NCBI RefSeq assembly: GCF_000829675.1 | Contig: NZ_BBRX01000025.1 | Coordinates: 24,785 to 88,784, forward strand | Origin: Acinetobacter rudis | GTDB taxonomy: Bacteria; Pseudomonadota; Gammaproteobacteria; Pseudomonadales; Moraxellaceae | DNA: 64,000 bases | Direction: 5' to 3' | Part shown: one piece after another, positions 58,573-64,000 of the stretch | Layout: every line of letters starts with the position of its first letter | How positions within the stretch are numbered: the first letter of the stretch is position 1 | Position numbers and translations under genes: made by a program | The notes under the pieces: model-generated | Database searches by the model: none | The model's input: only the letters and a program-made list of their open reading frames with translations | Told to the model about the DNA's origin: nothing

Positions 58573-58606
58573 AAAAAAGGCCACAATTTTTAATGTGGCC
58601 TTTTTG
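58573..58606. terminator. Terminator after groEL
   Basis: AAAAAAGGCCACA / TGTGGCCTTTTT hairpin, about 100 bases past the stop. Works on both strands and also closes the leftward prophage operon. Confidence 0.9.
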
Positions 58607-58614
58607 TTTGCACT

Positions 58615-58836
58615 TCATGCTGACATATCGGCTTGACCATTCTCATCAGTGCTAGTGATACACATGAGAACGTAGCTATTTAACCAGTAGTTTTTACGCC
58701 CATCTTTAGCTGGTTCCCGAATACGTCCATCTTTAATTCTCCCATAAAGCTCTTTTTCAGAAATATTCATGCGAAGGGCAAACTCTGCAGTTGAGATCCG
58801 ACGCTCTGTATTTGTTAAATCAATTGCAAAATTCAA
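58615..58836 (-). CDS. AlpA/excisionase-like helix-turn-helix protein
   Basis: 73 residues. A winged-helix MerR/AlpA-like DNA-binding domain is suggested by RRISTAEFALRMNISEKEL (helix-turn-helix) and YGRIKDGRIREPAKDGRKNY (wing with basic residues). Last gene of the leftward operon and next to the prophage edge, where excisionase genes usually lie. Its ATG overlaps the previous stop by four bases. Either excisionase or a small regulator. Confidence 0.6.
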   Translation of the reverse strand: MNFAIDLTNTERRISTAEFALRMNISEKELYGRIKDGRIREPAKDGRKNYWLNSYVLMCITSTDENGQADMSA

Positions 58837-59261
58837 TTTTCTCCCTCCGCAGCTTCGATCATGGCTTTGTAAACAACAGTTTGTTTCTCATAAAAACTAC
58901 GCCTATTGCCTGACGGTCCTCCAGCTGGTGGAGCTTCCCATGCAGCTTCTAACATTTCCTCAGTAGGTTCTTTCGGCACCAGCACAAAACTTTCTGACGC
59001 AACGCCTTCTTTTTTTAGAGTCCAGACATAACCTTCGCGATCATCTTCTTTCATAATCTCTGGGTTGTTTTGAGCTTTGCATTTTTCACAAAGAACAACA
59101 CCATCATCACGTAAAAGCCACGACTGTTTTTCATCTTCATCTTTTTTCATAAGGTGAATAGCGTCTTGATATGTTTCAACACCTATGCCATTCACCTCAC
59201 AAAAATCATTACAACAATCACAATAGAAGTGAGCATCATATCCGCCAACCATACCCATCAC
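58833..59261 (-). CDS. Prophage hypothetical protein, Cys-rich N-terminus
   Basis: 142 residues. The first 85 hold Cys pairs in YCDCCNDFC and LCEKCKAQ, which suggests a zinc-binding knuckle. The end (VLVPKEPTEEMLEAAWEAPP, then YKAMIEAAEG) is a short module seen at the C-terminus of many phage-encoded early proteins of unknown role. Four-base ATGA overlaps with both neighbours. No function assigned. Confidence 0.6.
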   Translation of the reverse strand: MMGMVGGYDAHFYCDCCNDFCEVNGIGVETYQDAIHLMKKDEDEKQSWLLRDDGVVLCEKCKAQNNPEIMKEDDREGYVWTLKKEGVASESFVLVPKEPTEEMLEAAWEAPPAGGPSGNRRSFYEKQTVVYKAMIEAAEGEN

Positions 59262-59629
59262 GCCACCTCTCTTTTATTACAAATGGATCTAGCCCATAAA
59301 CAAACTGCGCCAAAATCCTCATGATCAGAAAGATCAATCATAAACCAATCATTAACATCATCTGGTTTGGATGGTTGCCATTGCCGACAAACCTCTACAT
59401 CACCATCACTTGCATATTTTTCATATATCCAAGTAGGGGCATCGTACTCCATGTTTACACCTTGAATTTCAACACCAAGATCGGTCTGAAGTTTTTCCCA
59501 TTCCTCTGCAGTGCAGCTTTCACGGCCATCTAGCATTTTTAATGCATATTCTCGGTAAACAGGGTGGCTCCAAAAACCATATTCATCACGTACCACATCA
59601 ACAGGTGTTAATTGATTGACTGCATTCAT
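59258..59629 (-). CDS. Prophage hypothetical protein, 123 residues
   Basis: Acidic soluble protein rich in Trp and Tyr (GFWSHPVYREYALKMLDG, WQPSKPDDVNDWFMIDLS). I do not recognise a domain. Overlaps both neighbouring genes by four bases, so it belongs to the same translationally coupled phage operon. Confidence 0.55.
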   Translation of the reverse strand: MNAVNQLTPVDVVRDEYGFWSHPVYREYALKMLDGRESCTAEEWEKLQTDLGVEIQGVNMEYDAPTWIYEKYASDGDVEVCRQWQPSKPDDVNDWFMIDLSDHEDFGAVCLWARSICNKREVA

Positions 59630-59871
59630 GCCTTCACCTCACTCAAATCAATTTCTATAAAATCAGGACTACGCAAATGTGTCTCAAATTCCTGCCCTAA
59701 AATATAGGCAGCCTCGTTACCAGTTAAATCATCCAGCACTAATGCATAGTTATGTTTTGTGCATTTACCTTTGGCAGAAAAACCATTCTCCAGCTGCTTG
59801 ATGGCGTAACCAAGCTTTTCTAGCCAAATACGAAAGGCGAGTCGGTTTTTGGGTTTTACTATCTTTTTCAT
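59626..59871 (-). CDS. Prophage hypothetical protein, 81 residues
   Basis: Small protein with a basic first half (MKKIVKPKNRLAFRIWLEKL) and an acidic second half ending IEIDLSEVKA. No recognised domain. Two bases separate it from the large gene upstream, and it overlaps the next gene by four. Confidence 0.5.
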   Translation of the reverse strand: MKKIVKPKNRLAFRIWLEKLGYAIKQLENGFSAKGKCTKHNYALVLDDLTGNEAAYILGQEFETHLRSPDFIEIDLSEVKA

Positions 59872-59873
59872 CT

Positions 59874-61214
59874 TTAACTGTTCTCCAATTCAAAACGGCG
59901 TTTTACGACTTCTGCCATTAGAGTTTTCTGAATATCTGGTGCACGTGTGCTCACATCAATTTCGAGTGCATCAAGAGTTGTTAGATCTGGTGCATTTTGA
60001 ATGTCACGCATAAGTGATGGTGCTTCTGGTGTTTTAGCTTGATCTAGCTCAAGTAGTCGCTTATTAACGGCCCGCATGAGTGGTGCACGCTGTTCCTCGG
60101 TCCATGAACGGGTATATTTGAATAGGGCATTTGCTTCGGCTGGAGTTTTAGCTACGGATGCTCGATACATGAAGTCCTCAAGCTTTTCATCGTACTCAGC
60201 ATTAACAATATCTTTTTTACGAAGTTCACCTAGCTTAATAAGGTCAGCTTTATGCTCAGCTGTTAAATCTTCACTTTTGTTGATTGAACCAAGGACATTC
60301 TCTACAGTCAGAACATTTTGAGATCTAGATATCTCTGTTTGAAAAGCGGCTTTACAAGTACTTGATTTTCGCTGAACTTCAGATATAGATTCCTCAGCTG
60401 CTAGAGTTAATTTTTTAAGTTCATCTATATTTAGACTTTCAGTAGCCTTAAGCTTTTGTGACTTTTGCTCATAAGCAGTCATTACTGTGTGGCCAGATTC
60501 GCCATGCAACTTTTTAAGTTTAGGTAGCAGAGCTTCCAAGTCTTCAATTTTTTCAGCTGCAGCAATTCGATCACGTAGAGACTTTTCAGTCTTCATATCC
60601 GCTTTCACCGAATCAAATGACACAAGATTATCTCGCTTAACAATGATCTCACCACTGGTTTCAATTTTTATATTATTGGGTGAGGTGGCTTTAATGGCTT
60701 CCACAACATCATTTGATGCAGTGATTTGGACACTTTCATTTGTAGCCGGTGCAACTTCTTTAGCTTTGGTTTTGCGTGGTGCTTTAATTGATGTAGGCTC
60801 AATAAGTCTTACGTTTGCTTGTAAAGGCATACCGCCCAACACTTTGCAAAGTGCCTCATATTGAAGTTTAGCATTCTCAAAGTCGCGTTGAGCGAAACCA
60901 CCATTTACTGCTGTTGCGATAAGGCTATGAATACCTTTATATTTATGGTGATGAATAATGCCATCCACCTGAACTATAAAAACATCCTGGTCTTTTTTAA
61001 TTTCATCCAGCGTCAAAGGCTTGGTAAAAGTAATACCTGCTACTTCAATAGTTTCAATCTTGATACAGAACTCATAACCAGACTTAGCAAAGATAGTTGC
61101 GGGGAATTGATCAAGGTCATCAAAGTCCATCAATTCACCTGCAGCACGGCAAAGCACATGCTTGCCGGCTACAACTGCGTTAAATGCTTCTTGAGCAGAG
61201 ATTAGATTATTCAC
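59874..61214 (-). CDS. Prophage recombination-operon protein, 446 residues, unknown
   Basis: The N-terminal 120 residues (ISAQEAFNAVVAGKHVLCRA, FPATIFAKSGYEFCIKIETI, FTKPLTLDEI) are a domain common in phage early proteins. An Ala/Pro/Lys-rich linker at about residues 145-200 and a mostly helical, charged C-terminal half follow (LPKLKKLHGESG, LLELDQAKTPEAPSL). It directly follows the ATPase gene with a four-base overlap. It could be a partner of the phage single-strand annealing system, inferred from position only. Confidence 0.55.
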   Translation of the reverse strand: MNNLISAQEAFNAVVAGKHVLCRAAGELMDFDDLDQFPATIFAKSGYEFCIKIETIEVAGITFTKPLTLDEIKKDQDVFIVQVDGIIHHHKYKGIHSLIATAVNGGFAQRDFENAKLQYEALCKVLGGMPLQANVRLIEPTSIKAPRKTKAKEVAPATNESVQITASNDVVEAIKATSPNNIKIETSGEIIVKRDNLVSFDSVKADMKTEKSLRDRIAAAEKIEDLEALLPKLKKLHGESGHTVMTAYEQKSQKLKATESLNIDELKKLTLAAEESISEVQRKSSTCKAAFQTEISRSQNVLTVENVLGSINKSEDLTAEHKADLIKLGELRKKDIVNAEYDEKLEDFMYRASVAKTPAEANALFKYTRSWTEEQRAPLMRAVNKRLLELDQAKTPEAPSLMRDIQNAPDLTTLDALEIDVSTRAPDIQKTLMAEVVKRRFELENS

Positions 61215-62185
61215 GCTAAATTCACCTCATAAGCAATCATTTCAATATCTTGTTTAACTGAATCAAGTTTTGATACTTCAATTTGGGTGAGGGCATCAAT
61301 ACCAAAGTGTTCACAAATGGTTTTTACATCAAGCCCGCGTTCAGTAATGAATACTTGTAGTTCATCGCGTTGTTGATCCGTGATAGCAAAAAATTCTTTA
61401 GGTCCAAACCATCTATTTTTCTCTTTATCAAATACACAACCCAATCGCTTATCCGCATTCCAAACAAGCATTTGACGCATGGTTTGGTAATAGCGATGCT
61501 CTTTTAGCTCAAGGATGGATTCGGTTAGATCATTGATATCACCTGCGTGATTTGCTTCTTCACAGCTTTGACGCCAGTTAGCTAACTCTTCCTGCGCTTT
61601 TTGTTCTGCAAGCTGCTCAGGGGTGAGGGTATTGATATGATCTTTCGCTTGTTTGATGAGATCAGCCAAGAACATGGGATTAGTTTTTAAATCGGGCACC
61701 CAAACTTCACCAGTTTCACCACCTAAGGCTCCAGCATTTTTTGCATGATGTGTGTCTGAAGGGTTGAAGTTGATAACACGTGCTGATTTACCTTCTTGAG
61801 TGCGAACAGTTGTCAAATAACCCATAATGTCAGCAATGCGATACAACTCATTACGATTCTTACCACCGAGGTCAGGGCGATAAATAACCTGATCACCACT
61901 TTGATCCTCAGAGGCATGAGCAATAAAAACAACATCTTTACCCATGCTAATAAGCATGTGCACATAGCTCTTAAACATATTGTTCGCCGAACCTTGAGCT
62001 TTTAATTTTAGGGTGCCATCTTTTTGACGGTTGTTTGGTATAGCGATAAGGTGGGATTTAATACACTCAAGCATTGCCCCAACAGGACCTGCATATAGGT
62101 AGTTTGGGGGCTTCAAGTGTGTTGGGCCATTTGATTGATACAGCCAATGGTATCGTAGTCGATAAGCGTGAAAGGGTGGCTCCAT
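61211..62185 (-). pseudogene. Truncated Sak4-type RecA-like phage ATPase
   Basis: Only the C-terminal part of a phage ATPase is left. VGAMLECIKSHLIAIPNN, GKDVVFIAHASEDQSGDQVI and RPDLGGKNRNELYRIADIMG match the Walker B and C-terminal core of Sak4/RAD52-partner ATPases, but the Walker A GxxxxGKT half is missing. The first roughly 30 codons of the open frame (62185 to about 62095) are antisense to the Q-like gene and are not native. The break lies near 62085-62095. The C-terminal extension (WNADKRLGCVFDKEKNRWFG) looks intact. Probably inactive. Confidence 0.7.
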
Positions 62186-62433
62186 TGTGTAAAATCACTG
62201 ATTCACATGCCGATGCTGTGAGTGACATGCTTGAAGATTTAATGAAAATTGAAAATGAAAAAGTAAAAAAATGGCTTAAGGTTGTAGTGATGTTTTATGT
62301 TGAATTTAAGTCGGAAGCGACAATTGCCAAAAAGCTTGGCGTGTCTGAATATTCAGTAACACGGGATAAGATGCTCGGCATGGTTCGGTTGGCAACCAAG
62401 TATAAATTTAGAAGTCGAATTATTGGTGCTTGA
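62074..62433 (+). pseudogene. 5'-truncated Q-like late antiterminator gene
   Basis: 120 codons, the first about eight of which belong to the ATPase side of the junction. The native part starts near GSLGASSVLGHLIDTANG. DSHADAVSDMLEDLMKIE and the helix-turn-helix ATIAKKLGVSEYSVTRDKML resemble C-terminal regions of phage Q-type antiterminators and similar small DNA-binding phage regulators. Transcribed rightward, opposite to the ATPase. Without its N-terminus it may not work. The Q assignment rests on pattern and on what lies downstream. Confidence 0.5.
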
Positions 62434-62499
62434 AAGTCAGGGTGCATTGTGGCATATTTCAGGTACAGTGACCGAAGTATGAGTAATTTACTGGATAAG

Positions 62500-62527
62500 C
62501 CTCGCATTTGCGGGGTTTTGTTTTTTT
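62500..62527 (+). terminator. Intrinsic terminator after the Q-like gene
   Basis: CCTCGCATTTGCGGGG hairpin followed by TTTTGTTTTTTT, about 65 bases past the stop codon. Confidence 0.85.
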
Positions 62528-62629
62528 AAAAATTTCTGCATTGAGTTTCTTTATATTTTTATTAAATTGTATTTCCATATTAAAATTTAGTTAATAAACT
62601 TTATATTGTTTTGGCTTAAATTTACTGTG

Positions 62630-62713
62630 ATGTTTTTCTTATTTTTCCTCTTGATTGTGGTTTTAGTTCTTATAATTCTTGTGGTTTATTATTTTAGTAG
62701 AACATTTAAATAA
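62630..62713 (+). CDS. Candidate 27-residue hydrophobic peptide
   Basis: ATG to TAA frame of 28 codons encoding one unbroken hydrophobic stretch (FFLFFLLIVVLVLIILVVYY) closed by a basic end (SRTFK). This is the build of a tiny membrane protein oriented with its C-terminus in the cytoplasm. No good ribosome-binding site precedes it, so expression is doubtful. Confidence 0.3.
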   Translation: MFFLFFLLIVVLVLIILVVYYFSRTFK

Positions 62714-62819
62714 GCTCACAGTGATTCTTTCGATGATATTAATATATGTAGTTTGACTTGAAATTTATAACTTTATTTTTATAATTACATTGAATTTTAA
62801 TCATTACTATTCAATGTGT

Positions 62820-62915
62820 AGTAAGTATTGTATGATGCTTAGTGCTCATTGGATTAAACCCGTGACAGCATTTATAGCCCAGAATACACCGTCTGGGCTT
62901 TTTTTATTGCCTAAA
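62820..62915 (+). repeat. Promoter-terminator element, copy 1 (candidate short RNA)
   Basis: Shares AGTAAGTA, TATGAT (62831-62836), TTGGATTAAA, TGACAGCATTTATAGCCCAGAATA and TCTGGGCTTTTTTTAT-TGCCTAAA with a second copy at 63874. CCCAGA / TCTGGG forms an intrinsic terminator (62878-62905). A transcript from the TATGAT would be about 65 bases. Confidence 0.65.
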
Positions 62916-62967
62916 TTCTAATTAGATGTGATTACACCATTTTAAACCTATCGAATTCGAAACCTTT

Positions 62968-62993
62968 AACCCGCCGTGTGCGGGTTTCTTTTT
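62968..62993 (+). terminator. Intrinsic terminator
   Basis: AACCCGCCGTGTGCGGGTTT hairpin followed by CTTTTT. Confidence 0.75.
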
Positions 62994-63176
62994 GCGTGGA
63001 GGAAAGTGAAGTGCATAAACCCAGTTATTAAAGTTTGCTAATTAGCTAAAGACTGTTTAAGCAAACACGTTTAGATCGCACGAAAGACGATACAACCCAC
63101 ACAGTTCATCGAGTGTGAATAGGATATGCAGGAAAGTGATAATCTGAATTGGGAGTGATGCCCCACCATAAATTGA

Positions 63177-63341
63177 ATGATGAAACCGAAAGTAAAGAAT
63201 ACTGTGCCTATTCAGTGGTTCTTTAAAGTAGGGAGTAGCTATGGACCACAGCATAGATATTCTGTGGTAGTTTATTTAGCTAAATCTGAGTTCTTGAATG
63301 GTTATAGGTTGGAGTGCTTAAAACGATCATGTTTAACTTGA
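63177..63341 (+). CDS. Candidate small prophage protein, 54 residues
   Basis: Frame starting MMKPKVKNTVPIQWFFKVGS and ending KSEFLNGYRLECLKRSCLT, basic and aromatic. The upstream ribosome-binding site is poor. I see no known domain. Listed because the composition looks protein-like and the stretch otherwise has no gene. Confidence 0.3.
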   Translation: MMKPKVKNTVPIQWFFKVGSSYGPQHRYSVVVYLAKSEFLNGYRLECLKRSCLT

Positions 63342-63455
63342 TTGATGGTATCTTAAAAGTTTGAATTGGGTTATATTTTAAACATATTAAAATATGCTTA
63401 ATATAATATTGATAGAATTTAAGTGAATAACTGCACAAGGCTAAGGAAGGTTTTA

Positions 63456-63617
63456 ATGCTTTTTAAAATACTAAAATCTATTTTCTGCAAACACACCTAC
63501 ATTATGATAAGAAAAATAAAAGATGAGGATGCAGTGAAAATTGGTGCTTTAAGTGAATGGAAATGTAGCAAATGTAATAGACTTACATTTAGTCAGAGTT
63601 CCAAGGTCTTAAAGTGA
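63456..63617 (+). CDS. Small zinc-ribbon-like prophage protein
   Basis: 53 residues from ATG 63456, preceded by AAGGAAGG. Metal-ligand candidates are CKH near residue 11 and CSKC near residue 40 (WKCSKCNRLTF), a compact zinc-knuckle layout found in several small phage proteins. A GTG start at 63423 would add 11 residues but lacks a ribosome-binding site. Its stop overlaps the next gene's start (GTGA). Confidence 0.6.
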   Translation: MLFKILKSIFCKHTYIMIRKIKDEDAVKIGALSEWKCSKCNRLTFSQSSKVLK

Positions 63618-63811
63618 AAAATCGAAGTAAATCACTCAATTCTCCTCATTTGCTATGGACTACGGAGCAAGATGTCTTTTTGATTGAAAATGATTCAATG
63701 GCAATTATTGATTTAAGAGAATTTTTACCTTTTTCTGAAGAAGAAATCTTGAATCGAAAAAAAATACTAGGTTTGCTTAAAAGATCAAAACAAATGAAAA
63801 AAGAGATTTAA
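63614..63811 (+). CDS. Small SANT/Myb-like prophage protein
   Basis: 65 residues with a GTG start overlapping the previous stop. LLWTTEQDVFLIENDSMAII, then LREFLPFSEEEI and RKKILGLLKRSKQMKK, follows the pattern of SANT/Myb-like helix-turn-helix domains in small phage regulators (Trp start, acidic helix, 'LGL-KR' end). Probably binds DNA; target unknown. Confidence 0.55.
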   Translation: MKNRSKSLNSPHLLWTTEQDVFLIENDSMAIIDLREFLPFSEEEILNRKKILGLLKRSKQMKKEI

Positions 63812-63873
63812 ATCACATATATAATTTTATTATGTATTGATCTCATTTGAAGAGTGTGAGATATTTAATAAGC

Positions 63874-63971
63874 AGTAAGTAAGGTATGATTCTTACTGCT
63901 TATTGGATTAAAGTCCATGACAGCATTTATAGCCCAGAATAAACATTCTGGGCTTTTTTTATATGCCTAAA
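63874..63971 (+). repeat. Promoter-terminator element, copy 2 (candidate short RNA)
   Basis: Second copy of the element at 62820, about 1.05 kb away in the same orientation. TATGAT at 63885-63890 lies between the arms of an inverted repeat GCAGTAAG / CTTACTGC (63872-63879 and 63892-63899). CCCAGA / TCTGGG with a seven-T tract terminates at 63960. The tRNA begins within its last bases. Confidence 0.65.
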
Positions 63972-64000
63972 GCTTAGTTGATTAGAGCATCCGCCTTCTA
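63963..64000 (+). tRNA. Partial tRNA-Arg (TCT anticodon), cut by window end
   Basis: The last 38 bases read as the 5' half of a tRNA: D arm GCTT-AGTTGATTA-GAGC, then A26, anticodon stem TCCGC and loop starting CTTCTA, giving anticodon TCT (reads AGA). The stretch GAGCATCCGCCTTCTA is typical of bacterial tRNA-Arg(UCU). Base 8 is A and not the usual U, and the acceptor 3' half is outside the window, so a pseudo-tRNA is possible. Confidence 0.55.

Larger units (their letters stand above)
58607..64000. mobile_element. Lambdoid prophage remnant (right part beyond window)
   Basis: Runs from just after groEL to the window end. It has a leftward operon of small unknown genes, a truncated RecA-like ATPase and an AlpA-like DNA-binding gene, then the broken start of a Q-like gene, duplicated promoter-terminator elements, tiny ORFs and a tRNA. 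No integrase, repressor or replication gene is seen in this part. Left boundary set by the last core feature; no direct repeat could be checked. Confidence 0.75.

Noticed and set aside
62905..62990. Possible degenerate tRNA after copy 1 of the promoter-terminator element
   Set aside because: A T-arm-like GAATTCGAAACC is present, but no matching acceptor strand or proper anticodon arm can be drawn.
63057..63254. 65-codon minus-strand frame in the prophage region
   Set aside because: Opposite to local rightward transcription, no ribosome-binding site; the plus-strand frame at 63177 is slightly more plausible.
58607..64000. A complete inducible prophage
   Set aside because: The ATPase and Q-like genes are truncated, and integrase, repressor and replication genes are absent from the visible part.

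Overview
The window is a piece of an Acinetobacter chromosome (Moraxellaceae, Gammaproteobacteria). The evidence is low G+C and AT-rich coding sequence, the alkane-oxidation gene order rubA-rubB-estB-oxyR described in Acinetobacter sp. ADP1, a GTP-type PEP carboxykinase, a roughly 530-residue isocitrate lyase, and proteins that read throughout as Acinetobacter orthologues. I cannot name the species from sequence alone. Most of the window is ordinary core genome. It is bounded on the left by the edge of a tRNA-Arg-linked island and on the right by a decayed prophage.

Region by region. 1-1540: the end of an integrated island, with a small membrane-protein gene cut by the window start, a P4-type tyrosine integrase, and the tRNA-Arg(CCT) it probably targets. 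1.6-6 kb: tandem AroP-type permeases and a solitary prpF. 6-11.5 kb: ispA, then the rubA-rubB-estB-oxyR operon on the minus strand with an intrinsic-terminator-like hairpin between rubA and rubB, then a secreted protein with a TonB-C-like end. 11.5-22.7 kb: lysS, a LysR/aldo-keto-reductase/MFS cluster, cysDN (CysN carries what looks like an eroded APS-kinase tail), a thioredoxin, a quinone oxidoreductase and a CitMHS transporter. 23-36 kb: a CNNM/CBS protein, a LysR regulator divergent from aceA, an NlpE-like lipoprotein, the yqiJ-yqiK (flotillin) pair, trpS, a CPA1 antiporter with an alkyltransferase-like gene, a universal stress protein and greA. 36-46 kb: carAB behind a strongly structured leader, a phasin-like protein, then the yhbY / rlmE-ftsH-folP neighbourhood. 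46-58.6 kb: two tRNA-Leu(TAA) genes flanking a Tat-lipoprotein PhoD, tRNA-Cys, folD, a methyltransferase, glpD, pckG, a metallophosphoesterase and groESL behind a sigma-32-type promoter.

58.6-64 kb is a lambdoid prophage remnant. A leftward operon of six genes, most of them coupled by 4-base ATGA overlaps, ends upstream in a RecA-like (Sak4-type) ATPase that has lost its Walker A half. The break abuts, head to head, the remaining part of a rightward gene resembling a late antiterminator (Q-like). This looks like one internal deletion that removed the immunity and replication region. Downstream of the Q-like gene lie two copies of a roughly 95-base element (promoter-like -10, then a short leader, then an intrinsic terminator), small ORFs, and the beginning of what looks like a phage tRNA-Arg(TCT) at the last base of the window. 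That order (Q, terminated short transcripts, tRNAs) is how late regions of Stx-type lambdoid phages are laid out.

The observations I would follow first are the duplicated promoter-terminator element and edge tRNA in the prophage, the nested hairpins in the carAB leader, the eroded kinase tail on CysN, the tRNA-Leu trailers that pair with their own CCA ends, and the rubA/rubB intercistronic terminator. I did not find a convincing wholly new multi-gene system, a CRISPR array, an insertion sequence or a recognisable defence island inside the window.
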